Shown piece by piece: positions 23,482-34,180 of a stretch of 64,000 nt of DNA (positions are counted from its first letter, which is position 1; the number at the start of each line of letters is the position of its first letter). The stretch is taken from the NCBI RefSeq assembly GCF_024497955.1, contig NZ_JANHKP010000002.1, positions 124,001 through 188,000 on the forward strand, in the 5' to 3' direction. The stretch is from Streptomyces sp. C10-9-1 (GTDB lineage: Bacteria > Actinomycetota > Actinomycetes > Streptomycetales > Streptomycetaceae). The notes below the pieces were generated by a model. That model was not told the origin of the DNA. It searched no databases and worked only from the letters and a program-made list of their open reading frames with translations. The position numbers and the translations under genes were made by a program.

Positions 23482-24411
23482 ATGAGCACAGTGATTCCAC
23501 CAGCTCGCCACCAGAGTTCCGTCCCGGCGGAGAAGCTGCTCCACTCGGCGAACTCCGGAATGATCGTGGAGCGCACGGCCCAGGTGCGGGGGGAATACCA
23601 CTCGGAATCCAGGAAATTCGCGCGCGCCACCGCTGATTACATCACCCGCACCCAGCTGGGCGTCGCCAGCGTCTTCGTCTACGAGGAGACTTTCGGCACG
23701 AAGGACATGGTCCACTGGCTGATCCATCTCAATTCCATGGACGACTACGAGTCGCTGGTCCGGATGGGTACCGAGGACGAGGAGTACCGCGCCCTCTTCG
23801 GCCGGGACTGGATTCCCGCCGCGCGCGGCGGCGGCTGGGCCGGGATGTTCACGGACGGCTCCCTGCGCGAGACCGTGCTGCTGCCGCAGTTCTGGGGCAT
23901 GTACGGCACGCGCGTCGACGACGACCGGGAGCGCCGTACGGAGGTCTTCGAGAACGACACCGCCGAGGTGCGGCTGCCGCCCGCCCGCCACCAGACCGAG
24001 CAGCCCGACGACCTGCTGCTGCACTCGGCGAACGCGGGCATCGTGCTGCACCGCACCGCGCAGATCGTCTACGACTTCCGCTCCGAGGCGCGCGAGTTCG
24101 CCCGCGAGGCGGCGACGGCCATCAACGACAACCTGGCGGGCGAGGCGACGGTTCTCCTCTACGAGGACGCCTTCGGTCCGATGGACCGCATCCACTGGCT
24201 CATCCACCTGCGCTCGCTGGGCACGTACCAGCGGCTGCTCCAGCTGCACGTGCGCGACGAGAGCGTGCGGGAGATCTTCTTCCGGGAGCGCAGCCCGGAG
24301 AAGGGCCCCGGTACCTGGGCCCGGATGTTCGTCCAGGGGAGCTTTCAGGACACCGCGCTGACCCCGCACCACTGGGGCCTGTACGCGACGGACACACCCG
24401 CCGGCGGCTGA
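23482..24411 (+). CDS. protein of unknown function made of two similar halves (paralogue of 18003-18893)
   Basis: 309 residues, again duplicated internally: KLLHSANSGMIVERTAQV with VYEETFGTKDMVHWLIHL, and LLLHSANAGIVLHRTAQIV with LYEDAFGPMDRIHWLIHL. The halves are joined by a segment containing PPARHQTEQPDD, which also occurs in the paralogue as PARHQTDQPDG. It has no membrane segment or known cofactor site. The gene begins the second operon directly behind its promoter, and A-PCP follows after 28 nt. Probably the same family as the first copy (DUF6039 by memory). Two copies per cluster suggest two distinct substrates or a heteromer. Confidence 0.75.
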   Translation: MSTVIPPARHQSSVPAEKLLHSANSGMIVERTAQVRGEYHSESRKFARATADYITRTQLGVASVFVYEETFGTKDMVHWLIHLNSMDDYESLVRMGTEDEEYRALFGRDWIPAARGGGWAGMFTDGSLRETVLLPQFWGMYGTRVDDDRERRTEVFENDTAEVRLPPARHQTEQPDDLLLHSANAGIVLHRTAQIVYDFRSEAREFAREAATAINDNLAGEATVLLYEDAFGPMDRIHWLIHLRSLGTYQRLLQLHVRDESVREIFFRERSPEKGPGTWARMFVQGSFQDTALTPHHWGLYATDTPAGG

Positions 24412-24439
24412 CGTACCGCCGCTTCCCCAGGAGGTGCCC

Positions 24440-26368
24440 ATGAAGGGCAGCTGTCTGCACGAGATCTTCGCCGAGCGCGTCCGGGAGGCCCCCGACCGGG
24501 TCGCGGTCACGGCGCCGGAGGGGCGGCTGACCTATGCGGAACTCGACGCCCGGGCCCGTGACCTGGCCGGACGGCTGACCGGCGCCGGGGTGGCCCCCGG
24601 CGACCTGGTGGGGCTGTGCGCGCCGCGCGGCCTGGAACAGGTGACCGGTGTCCTCGGCATCCTCAGGGCCGGGGCCGCCTATGTGCCGCTGGACCCCGAC
24701 TACCCCGCTTCCCGGCTGTCCTCGCTGCTGGAGGACACCCGGCCGGCGGTGGTGGCCGCCTCGGACCGGACGGCCGCCGCGCTGCCCGCCGGCGGCCCCC
24801 GCCTGGTGCCGATCACCGCGCCGGGGGGCGCCCCCGGCACTCCGGCCCCGGAAGCGCGGCCGCCGGCGGTCCGGGACAGCGGCCTCGCCTATGTCATCCA
24901 CACCTCCGGTTCCACCGGCCGCCCCAAGGGCGTCCTGGTGGAACACCGCCAGGTGGTGCGGCTGTTCACGTCGAGCCGCCGGTGGTTCTCGTTCGGCCCC
25001 CACGACGTCTGGGCGCTGTTCCACTCCCTGAGCTTCGACTTCTCGGTCTGGGAACTCTGGGGCGCCCTGCTGCACGGCGGCAGGCTGGTCATCGTCCCCT
25101 CGGGACTCGCCCGCACCTCGGACGGGCTGCTGCGGCTGCTGCGCGAGGAGGGCGTCACGGTGCTCAACCAGACCCCGTCGGCCTTCCGCCAGCTCGACGC
25201 CGCCGTCGCCGGCTCCGGGCTGGGCGGCGACGCGCTCCCCGCGCTGCGGCTGCTGGTCTTCGGTGGCGAGCGGCTCGATCCGCGCACCCTGGAGGGCTGG
25301 ACGGCGCGCCACGGCGATGACCGACCCCGCCTCGTCAACATGTACGGCATCACCGAGACCTGTGTGCACGTCACCTACCGGCGGCTCACCCGGGGCGACG
25401 TGGAGGGCTCCGGGCCGAGCCCCATCGGGGAGCCGCTGCCCGACCTGCGGGTGCACGTGCTGGACGCCGGCGGTGCCGAGGTGCCGGACGGCACCCCGGG
25501 GGAGATCTGGGTCAGCGGGGACGGCGTCACCCGGGGCTACCTCGACCGCCCGGAGCTGACCGCCGAGCGCTTCACCGCGCTGCCCGGCGCCCCCGAGGTG
25601 CGCTGCTACCGCACCGGCGACCGTGCGGTACGCGACGCGGCCACCGGTGAGCTGCGCTATCTGGGGAGGCTGGACGACCAGATCAAGGTGCGCGGCTTCC
25701 GGATCGAGCCCGGCGAGGTCGAGGCGTGCCTGCGGGAGCACTCCGGTGTCACCGACGCCGTGGTGCTGGACTACGACGCGGGCGGCGGCGATCTGCGGCT
25801 CGCCGCGTGCGTCACGCCGGCACCCGGCTCCGCCGGCCCCGGCGACCTCGCCGGGGAGCTGGCCGCGCTGGCGGCCGCCCGCCTCCCCGCCCATCTGCGG
25901 CCCGCCCGGTACCGCGTCGTCGCCTCGCTGCCCCTCACCGCACAGGGCAAGGCGGACCGGCACGCCCTGCGCGCGCAGCTGGCCGCCGAGGGCTCGGCGG
26001 ACACCGGGCCGGCCGTCGCCGCCGGGGCCCTCCCCGACGGCTCCGGCCCGCTCCCGGACGTCGCCAAGATCGTCGCGGAGGTACTCGCCCACCCCGCCCC
26101 GCCGGGACCGCACACCGACCTCTTCCAGGCAGGCGCCACCTCGCTCGCCTTCGTCCGGGTGCTGGCCCGCGTCAACGAGCACTTCGGCGTCCGGCTCACC
26201 GGCGCCGAGCTGGACGGCGAGGCCACCATCGCCCGCCTCGCGGACTGCGTGACCGACGGCCGGAGCGCCGGCGGAGGAGCGGACGCCGCCCCTCCCGGCG
26301 GTCCGGTGAGCACCCGCGCCCCGCATCCCGCCGAACCGGCGGCCACTCATCCGAGGGGAACAGCATGA
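24440..26368 (+). CDS. stand-alone A-PCP protein, threonine code (SyrB1-like)
   Basis: The gene encodes a 642-residue protein. ATG at 24440 is used because the in-frame GTG 6 nt earlier lies within the GGAGGT ribosome-binding site. The A domain spans about 1-510: [14 protein letters not shown] (A3), [17 protein letters not shown] (A4), [14 protein letters not shown] (A5), YRTGDRAV (A7) and a final [11 protein letters not shown] lysine (A10). Reading the ten specificity positions by eye gives D-F-W-N-V-G-M-V-H-K, almost identical to the L-threonine code DFWNIGMVHK. The PCP at about 535-605 has [13 protein letters not shown]. With the next two genes it forms a SyrB1/SyrB2/SyrC-like set: activate Thr, chlorinate it on the PCP, move it on. 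No MbtH gene is in the window. Confidence 0.92.
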   Translation: MKGSCLHEIFAERVREAPDRVAVTAPEGRLTYAELDARARDLAGRLTGAGVAPGDLVGLCAPRGLEQVTGVLGILRAGAAYVPLDPDYPASRLSSLLEDTRPAVVAASDRTAAALPAGGPRLVPITAPGGAPGTPAPEARPPAVRDSGLAYVIHTSGSTGRPKGVLVEHRQVVRLFTSSRRWFSFGPHDVWALFHSLSFDFSVWELWGALLHGGRLVIVPSGLARTSDGLLRLLREEGVTVLNQTPSAFRQLDAAVAGSGLGGDALPALRLLVFGGERLDPRTLEGWTARHGDDRPRLVNMYGITETCVHVTYRRLTRGDVEGSGPSPIGEPLPDLRVHVLDAGGAEVPDGTPGEIWVSGDGVTRGYLDRPELTAERFTALPGAPEVRCYRTGDRAVRDAATGELRYLGRLDDQIKVRGFRIEPGEVEACLREHSGVTDAVVLDYDAGGGDLRLAACVTPAPGSAGPGDLAGELAALAAARLPAHLRPARYRVVASLPLTAQGKADRHALRAQLAAEGSADTGPAVAAGALPDGSGPLPDVAKIVAEVLAHPAPPGPHTDLFQAGATSLAFVRVLARVNEHFGVRLTGAELDGEATIARLADCVTDGRSAGGGADAAPPGGPVSTRAPHPAEPAATHPRGTA

Positions 26369-27309
26369 CCACACCGGAACGTCTCCACGCGCTCTCGGCG
26401 GAGCAGCTCCGCACCTTCCGCGAACAGGGCTACTTCGGGCCGTTCCAGGTCTACGAGCCCGACGAGATGACCCGGTCGTGGAAGCGCGAGCGCCTCGCCC
26501 TGATGGACCGTTCGAAGGCGGTCTACGGCGACGAGGCGGCCTCGTCCGGCAACACCAACATCTCCAACTACGACCGGCACCTGGACTCCCCCTTCCTCGC
26601 CGACCACGTCTGCCGGCCCCAGATCGTCGACCGGGTGACCAGCGTGCTCGGCCTCGACACGCTGTGCTGGCGGACCGAGTTCTTCCCGAAGTACCCGGGC
26701 GACGAGGGCACCGACTGGCACCAGGCCGACACCTTCGCCAACGCCTCCGGGACGCCGCAGATCGTGTGGCCCGAGGAGCTCAAGGAGTTCGGCGGGACCA
26801 TCACGGTGTGGACGGCGTTCACCGAGGCCACCGTCGAGAACGGCTGCCTGCAGTTCATCCCCGGCACCCACGAGCGGATGAACTACGACGAGACCCGGCG
26901 GATGCACTACCGGCCGGACGACATCAACCACACCGTCAAGGACGGCGTGCGCCGCGGCTTCTTCGGCTACGACTACCGCGATCTGCAGAAGGACCCGGAC
27001 TTCGTGCCGGACGAGAGCCGTGCGGTGTCGATGGTGATGCGCCCGGGGCAGGCCATCATGTTCTGGTCCACGCTGATGCACGCCTCCCACCCCCACCAGG
27101 GCGGGGAGCTGCCGATGCGGCTCGGCTTCGCCTCGCGCTACGTCCCCACCTCGGTGCGCGTCTACCCGGGCACCGAGGCCATCGAGGAGTACGGCGGCCG
27201 GGTCACCCTGGACCGCTACGGCGCCGTGCTCGTCTCCGGCGAGGACCGCTACGGCCACAACACCCTGACCGACCGGACCACCCGCGGCCATGTCTTCCCC
27301 CGCGGCTGA
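26365..27309 (+). CDS. non-heme iron, 2-oxoglutarate-dependent halogenase (SyrB2-like)
   Basis: A 314-residue enzyme. The metal site is H119-Q-A121 (in [14 protein letters not shown]) and H239 (in TLMHASHPH), with an arginine for 2-oxoglutarate in [11 protein letters not shown]. Alanine in place of the aspartate of HxD leaves room for chloride, the hallmark of SyrB2 and relatives; hydroxylases keep D. Neighbouring blocks [15 protein letters not shown] and [16 protein letters not shown] also match the SyrB2 group. The likely reaction is 4-chlorination of Thr bound to the PCP of the preceding gene, with which it overlaps by 4 nt. Confidence 0.92.
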   Translation: MTTPERLHALSAEQLRTFREQGYFGPFQVYEPDEMTRSWKRERLALMDRSKAVYGDEAASSGNTNISNYDRHLDSPFLADHVCRPQIVDRVTSVLGLDTLCWRTEFFPKYPGDEGTDWHQADTFANASGTPQIVWPEELKEFGGTITVWTAFTEATVENGCLQFIPGTHERMNYDETRRMHYRPDDINHTVKDGVRRGFFGYDYRDLQKDPDFVPDESRAVSMVMRPGQAIMFWSTLMHASHPHQGGELPMRLGFASRYVPTSVRVYPGTEAIEEYGGRVTLDRYGAVLVSGEDRYGHNTLTDRTTRGHVFPRG

Positions 27310-28546
27310 GGGCCCCGGGACGGCGGACCACCGTGCGGCAGCGCGGACGGCGCCCTACGCGGCCCGGCTGGTGGAAGCGGTCCTGGACCTCGCCCCGCTG
27401 CTGCACGCGCTGCCCGCCCCGCCGAGCCTGCCGGCGGGCGACGGCCTGCCGGACGCCGCCGTGCTGGAGCGGGTGACCCGGCGGCTGGGGGTCCCGCCGA
27501 TCGCGGTGGGCGACCCGGCGGCCGGTGGCCGCGGGCCCGGCGCGGAGATCTTCGCCCAGGTCGCCGCCGCCCGGCTGAAACGGGCCGGGCCGCCACCGGA
27601 ACCCGGGGCCACCGCGGCGGAGGGCGCGCTCACCGACGGGGCCGTGGACGCGGCGGCCGCCCGCGACATCGGGCGGGCCGCGCCCCCGCGCACGGTCAAG
27701 GCGCCGGACGGCACCCCGCTGCGGATCCACACCGCCGGGCCGGACACGCCCGGCGCACCACCCGTCGTGCTGGCCTCCGCGCCCGGGATGCCGGCCCGGC
27801 TGGCCGCGTTCTGGCTGCGCGGACTCGCCGCCCGCCACCGGGTGCTGACCGTCGAGACCCGCGGGCTCTTCGGGGACCCCGGGGACCCCGGGGACCCCGG
27901 AGGCTTCACGGAGCCGTTCCCGGGGCACACCGGCCTCGACGCCCAGGCGGACGACCTGATCACCGCCATGGACGAGGCGGGGCTGGCCGACGCCCATGTG
28001 ATGGGGCTGTGCGGCGGAGCGGCCCTCGCCCTGGCCGCGGCGGCCCGCCATCCGCGGCGGGTGAGCTCCCTCAGTCTCTGGCACGGGGACTTCGAGCTCG
28101 GCCCCGACGGCCCGAAGACCGACCACCAGCGCAACCTCCAGGCGCTGATGGGCATGGCCCGTGCCGACCCCGCGTCGGCGGGGCTCATCCACCAGGGCCT
28201 GCTGAACGCGATGCGCGGCAGCGTGCCGGCGGACATCGCGCCGCTGGCCCTCTACCCCTACGCGGACACCGGGCTGTTCGTCCGCTACTCCGTGCTCAAC
28301 GGCGCGGTGATGGACACCGATCTGCGCCCGTTGCTGCCACGGGTCACCGCGCCGGCGCTGGTCGTCACCAGCGGCGACGACACCACCGCCCATCCCGGAG
28401 GGTCCGCCGAGGTGGCCCGGGCCCTGCGGGGCGCGACCACCTGGACCCGCCCGCACGGCGACCACATCTCGGTCTTCCGGGGAGCCCCGGAGCTGCTGGA
28501 ACGCGCCGAGGCGTTTCTTTCCGGCCTTTCCGGCCTCGCCCCATGA
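27290..28546 (+). CDS. SyrC-like alpha/beta-hydrolase acyltransferase with cysteine nucleophile
   Basis: A 418-residue protein, overlapping the halogenase gene by 20 nt. The first 150 residues are a helical N-terminal region as in SyrC; the alpha/beta-hydrolase core starts near [19 protein letters not shown]. The nucleophile elbow is [10 protein letters not shown], so C241 replaces the usual serine, exactly as in SyrC (aminoacyl shuttle of syringomycin). The Asp and His are in [11 protein letters not shown] and PHGDHISVF. It should pick the chlorothreonyl group from the A-PCP protein and put it on the N-terminal PCP of the next protein. A short in-frame GDP repeat near residues 196-205 comes from a 9-nt DNA repeat. 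Confidence 0.85.
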   Translation: MSSPAAEGPGTADHRAAARTAPYAARLVEAVLDLAPLLHALPAPPSLPAGDGLPDAAVLERVTRRLGVPPIAVGDPAAGGRGPGAEIFAQVAAARLKRAGPPPEPGATAAEGALTDGAVDAAAARDIGRAAPPRTVKAPDGTPLRIHTAGPDTPGAPPVVLASAPGMPARLAAFWLRGLAARHRVLTVETRGLFGDPGDPGDPGGFTEPFPGHTGLDAQADDLITAMDEAGLADAHVMGLCGGAALALAAAARHPRRVSSLSLWHGDFELGPDGPKTDHQRNLQALMGMARADPASAGLIHQGLLNAMRGSVPADIAPLALYPYADTGLFVRYSVLNGAVMDTDLRPLLPRVTAPALVVTSGDDTTAHPGGSAEVARALRGATTWTRPHGDHISVFRGAPELLERAEAFLSGLSGLAP

Positions 28547-28571
28547 TGTCGACGTCACCACCGGAGAAGGC

Positions 28572-31500
28572 ATGAACCAGGACAAGACGGCGGCCGACAC
28601 GATCCTGAGGATCGTGTCGGAGGTCCTGCCGGAAGGGGCGGACCCGTCTCCCGACACCCCCCTGCGCGCGTACAGTCTGGGCTCGCTCGCCGCCGTCCGG
28701 CTGCTGGCCGAGATCCGGGCCGCGCTCGGCGCCACCGTCTCCCTGGAAGCGCTCCGGGGCGGGACGACGGTCCGGCAACTCGCGGAACTGGTCACCGGGT
28801 CCGCCGCCGGGCAGCCACCCGCCGACGGGCGCGGCGGCGGGAGCGCCGCGGACGGCGCGGGGGCGCCGGGCGCCGCCACGGCGGAGGGCACGGAGGCGGG
28901 GGACGCCGCCGCGCCCTTCCCGCTCACGCCGGTGCAGCAGGCCTACCTGGTCGGCCGCGATCCCGGGCTGGTCCCCGATCCGGCGGGTTGCCGGCTGTAC
29001 CGGGAGTTCACCGTCCCCGGCCTCGACGCCGCCCGGATGGCCGACGCCTGGCGCTCCGTGGTCGCCCACCACGAGGCGCTGCGCCTCGCACCGGCCGGTG
29101 CCGCCGGGCAGCGCGTGCTCCCGGCCGACGACCCCGGAGCCGTTCCCGACGTCCCGCGGCACGACCTCCGCGACGCCGGCCGCGCGGAGTTCGCCCTCCA
29201 CCTGGTCCGGGTGCGCGAGCGCCTCACCTGCGGTGAACTCACCGACGACGCGCCGCCGCACGCCGTGGAGCTGTCACTGGGCCCCGACGGCGGCGTGGTG
29301 CATCTGCTGATCGACGGCGCCGTCACCGACGGGCACGGCCTGGCCGTCGTCCTGCGCCACTGGTGGGAGCGGTACGAGGACCCGGAGCACCCCCTGCCGA
29401 CTCCCGCCATGCCGCTGCGCGACGCCGTGCTGGCCCTGCGGCGGCGGCAGGGCACTCCCGCCCACGAGGAGGACCTGGCCTACTGGCGGGAGCGGCTGTC
29501 CGGTCTGCCGCCCGCCCCGGACGCCGCCCGCGTCCCGCAGCCCGTCGCGCCGCCGGGCGGGCACCCCCGCCGGGCGCTGGACGACACCCTGACGCCCGAT
29601 CAGTGGCAGGCGCTCAAGCGCCGCGCCGCCGCTCTGGAGATCTCCCCCTCGGCCCTGGTCCTCACGGTCTTCACCGAGGCGGCCGGGCGCCACGGGTCCG
29701 CCGGTCCCTCCACCGTCGTGCTCACCACCGCGGACCGCGCCAGGCTGCCCCGGTCCGCCCAGGACCTGCCCGGCCCCTTCACCTCCACCGTCGTCTTCCC
29801 CGTCACGCCCGCGTTCGACCGCCCCTTCGACGAGGCGGCCCGGGAGGTGCACGACCGGCTCTGGCGCGATCTGGAGCACGGCGGCGTCTCCGGGGTGGAG
29901 GCGCTGCGCGCGCTGCGCGCCCCGGCCGGCGGCGGGTCCGCCCCCGTCCTCCCCGTGGTCTTCACCAGCCTCCTCGACACCGCGCACGAGGCACCGGGCG
30001 GCTTCGGCCGCGCCGTCTCCCACACGGTCGCCCGCACCTCCGGGGTGGCCCTGGACCACCAGATGTGGGAGGCGGACGGCGGGTTGCGCTGCCACTGGGA
30101 CGTGACCGACGCCCTGCTCGCGCCGGGCGCGGCCGAACGGCTCTTCGCGGAGTTCGGGAACCGGCTGCGGGAACTCGCCGCCGGGGAGCCCGCGGCGGAG
30201 GAGACCCGCACGCTGAACCAGCTCCAGCAGGCGTACTTCGTCGCCCGGGTGCAGGACACCCGGCCCGGCAACGGCTGCCAGGTGTACCACGCCTTCCAGG
30301 TCGCCGGCCTGGGCGCCGAGCGCCTCGCCGAGCGTGCCGCGGACCGCTGGCACGCCATGACCGAGCGCTACGACGTGCTGCGGTCCTCGCTGCACCCCGA
30401 CGGCACCCTGCGCGTCCGCCCGCAGGCAGGTCCGCGCCGCCGGGTCCCCGTGCTGCGTCCGCCCGCCGAAGACCGTGCGGGCTGGTTCGAGGAACTGCGG
30501 CACCGGCTGGCCGGCACCGCCTTCCCGCCGGGCCGCTGGCCGGCGGCCGAGCTGCTGGTCACCCCGGACGGCCCGGACGCGGCGACGGTCCACGTGGTGC
30601 TCGACCTCGCCCTCGCCGACGGCCGCAGCCTGCATCTGCTGATCCGCGAGCTCATGCGCGGATGCGCCACCGAGGAGGCGTGGCACCCCGCCCTGCCCGC
30701 CGGGGTGCCCACCCCCGAACCACCGTCCGAGGCCGCACGGGAGGCCGCCCGCGCCCACTGGCGCGACCGGCTGCGCGGGCTGCCGCCGGGCCCCGTACTG
30801 CGGACCGGCACCGAACGCCGCCGCACCCGCCGCTCCGGGACCCTCACCGGGTGGCGGGCGATCCACGAGGCCCTGACCCGGCGGGGACTCTCCCCCGACG
30901 CCGTGCTGGTCGCCGCGCTGACCGAGGCCCTGGCGACCGGCCTGCCGGACGACGACTTCAGCGTCGCCGCGGTCCGCTGGCGGCCGGGCGACGAGGCGCG
31001 GCGTCCCGGCGAGCACACCGGGCTCAGCTGGATACCCCACGGGCCCCGCACCCGGACACCGGCCGAACGCGCCGCGTCCTGCCACCGGCTGCTGGAGGCC
31101 GACACCCGGCACGGTGACGCCGTGGACGGCCTGGCGGAACTGCGCCGCCAGGTGCTGCGCCGCCGCGGCGGCGACGCCCACGCCTACGGGTTCCCCGTGG
31201 TGCACACCGGGCTGCTGGAACTCACCGAGCACCCGGCGCCGCCCTCGGTGCGCGGTGGGACCTGGCTCACCTACACGCCCGACGTCTCCCTGGACTCCAT
31301 CTGCGTCGCGGAGGGGGACACCCTGCACTTCCACTGGGACGCGGTGGACGCCGACTTCCCCACCGGAGTCCTGGACACCGTGTTCGCGGCCTACCGGGAG
31401 CGGCTGAACGCGCTGCCGCCGGCCGGTTCCGTTACGCCGGAGGGGGACGGCGCAACGGTCGCCGCGCCCGGCTCGGCCGAACGCGAACTGGTGCTCCACG

Positions 31501-34180
31501 GATGGAACGCGACCGCCACCGCCCTGCCCGACGAACGCCCGGTGCACCGCTTCTTCGAGGACTGGGCCGCGCGCACCCCGGACGCCACCGCACTGCGCCA
31601 CACCGGGGGCAGCCTCTCCTACCGCGCCCTGAACCGCCGGGCCAACGCGGTCGCCCGGCTGCTGCGTTCGGCCGGTGTCGGACCCGGCTCCCCGGTCGGG
31701 GTGCGCTACCGGCGCGGGCCCGGCATGGTCGCGGCCGTCCTGGGCGTCCTCAAGGCCGGCGGGGCGTACGTCCCGCTGGAGCACAGCCAGCCCGCGGCGC
31801 GGGCCGCCGCCATGCTGTCCGACGCCGGGGCCGAGGTGCTGCTGACCGACGAGGCGGGCGCGGACCCCGGCGGACCCGGCGGCGGCGTCCGCGTCCTGGT
31901 GACGGCGGCGGGCGAGGCCGCCGATGCCGACGCCGACCCGGAACTGGACAGCGACCCGGACCCGGGCACCGGGCCGCACGACCTGGCCTACGTCATCTTC
32001 ACCTCGGGCAGCACCGGACGCCCCAAGGGCGTGGCCGTCACCCACCGCCCGGTGCGCAACCTGCTCAACTGGGCGTGGCGCACCTTCCGGTTCGGCCCCG
32101 GGGACACCGGCCTGATGGTCACCTCGCTCGGCTTCGACCTGTCCGTCTTCGACCTCTTCGGCCTGCTGGGCAGCGGGGCCTGCGTCCGTGTCGCGGACGA
32201 GTCGGAGCAGCGGGACCCCGCCCTGCTGCTGGACGTCCTGCTGCGCGAGCCGGTGACCTTCTGGAACTCCGCGCCCACCACGCTGGCACAGCTGCTGCCC
32301 CTGCTCCCCGGCCCGGCCGCCGGGCACCCGGGCACCGGGGACCTCCGGCTGGTCTTCCTCAGCGGCGACTACACCCCGCTGAACCTCCCCGGCGAGCTGC
32401 GGGCCGTCTTCCGCCGGGCCGACCTCATCAGCCTGGGCGGCGCGACCGAGGCCACCGTGTGGTCCAACTGGTTCCGGGTGCTGGAGGTGGATCCGGCCTG
32501 GCGCAGCATCCCCTACGGCCGCCCCGTCGACAACGCCCGGTACTACGTCCTGGACGCGGAGCGCCGGCCGTGCCGGATCGGCGTCGCGGGGGAGCTGTAC
32601 ATCGGAGGGGACTGCCTGGCCCGGGAGTACCGGGGACGCCCCGAGCTGACCGCCGAACGGTTCGTGCCCGATCCGTACGCCGGGACCGCGGACGCCCGCA
32701 TGTACCGCACCGGCGACCGGGCCGTCTTCGGGCCGGACGGCGTGATCGAGTTCCTCGGCCGTGCCGACGACCAGGTGAAGATCCGGGGCTTCCGGGTGGA
32801 GCCCGGCGAGGTGGAGCACCGGCTGCGCAGCCATCCGGCGGTCCGCGACGTCAAGGTGCTGGCACGCCCGGACCCTTCGGGCGACCGCACCCTGGTCGCG
32901 TACGTGCTTCCGGACGGCGACGCCCCCACGGCCCGCGAGCTGCGGGCCTACGCGGCCGAGGCGCTGCCCGACTACCTGGTGCCCAGTCACGTCCGCTGCC
33001 TGGACGCCTTCCCGGCCACCGCCAACGGCAAGCTGGACCGCGAGGCCCTGCCCTGGCCGCCGGAGGACGCGTGCGCGCAGGAAGGGCCCGCGGAGCCCGA
33101 TACGGCGGAGGCGCCGGACGCGGCGGACGGACCGGACCCGCGGACGGGCGGCGACGACCGCGCAGCGGCCCTCGCGCAGGAGATCGCCCGGTCCGCCGCG
33201 GAACTCATCGGCATCCCCGAGATCGCGCCCGACGCCGACCTGTGGGACGCGGGCGCCACCTCCTTCACCATGGTGCGGGTCTCCCAGGCACTGCACCTCC
33301 GCCACGGTGTGCGCATCCCGGTGAGCACCCTGCTGGAGGCGCCCACCGCGGCGGGCATCGCCCGCTCGCTCGCGGCGCTCCTCGCCGACGCCCCCGCCGC
33401 TGCGGACGGGGAGCCGACGCGGGAGGCGGGCGAGGGGCGGGAGGCGCCACGGGAGCCCGCCCCGGAGCGGACCGCCGGGCACCGGCCCGGCCGGGTCGAC
33501 CCGCTGTCGGCCGCCGAGCGGGACGCCTTCAAGGCCGCCCGCTGGAACCTGCGCGCACCCGACCCGGCCGAGGCGGAGGTGGCGCTCCCGCCCGCCGAGG
33601 TCCCCGTGGAGCACTACACGGCGCGCACCAGCCGCCGGACGTACGCCGCCGGACCGCTCCCCGCCGACGCGCTGTCCGCGCTGCTCGCCCCGCTGCGGGA
33701 GCGCCACGTCGGCGGGCGCGCCCGCCGCACCTACCCGTCGGCCGGGGACACCTATGCCGTCCAGGTGTATCTGCACCTCAAGCCGGACGCGGTGACCTCG
33801 CTCCCCGGCGGGGTGTACTACTACGACCCGGAGCGGCACGCGCTGCGGCTGGTGAACCCCGCCCCGGACATCGACCGGACCGTCCACTTCGTCACCAACC
33901 GGCCCGTGTTCGACGGCGCGGGCTTCGAGCTGTACCTGGTGGGCCAGACCCACGGCATCGAGCCGCTGTACGCGTCCGACGCCGAGCGCTATCTGCTGGT
34001 CGAGGCCGGGTATCTCGGCCAGTCCCTGATGGCCGGCCAGGAGAGGTCCGGGGTGGGCCTGTGCCCCGTCGGCCAGGTGGCCTTCGACCGGGTCCGGAGC
34101 GCACTGCGGCTCGATCCCGGGCACCGCTATCTGCACGCCTTCCTCGGCGGCGGGCTCACCGTGCCCGCGTCGCGGCGGGC
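28572..34180 (+). other. NRPS section: PCP-Cy-Cy-A(Cys)-PCP-Ox
   Basis: Both condensation-type domains carry the cyclisation motif DxxxxD instead of HHxxxDG: D248...D253 in LIDGAVTDGHG and D678...D683 in VLDLALADGRS. The A domain reads, by eye, D-L-F-N-F-S-L-V-W-K, close to the cysteine code DLYNLSLIWK. The Ox domain (HYTARTSRRTYAAGPL ... AGDTYAVQVYLHL ... GVGLCPVGQ) is a nitroreductase-fold FMN thiazoline oxidase. Predicted product: chlorothreonine-derived thiazole. Confidence 0.85.

Noticed and set aside
32066-32081. Another copy of the cluster dyad (TGCTCAACTGGGCG)
   Set aside because: It lies inside the cysteine A domain coding sequence, the arms are shifted, and no -10 box sits 21 nt away. 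A chance match.
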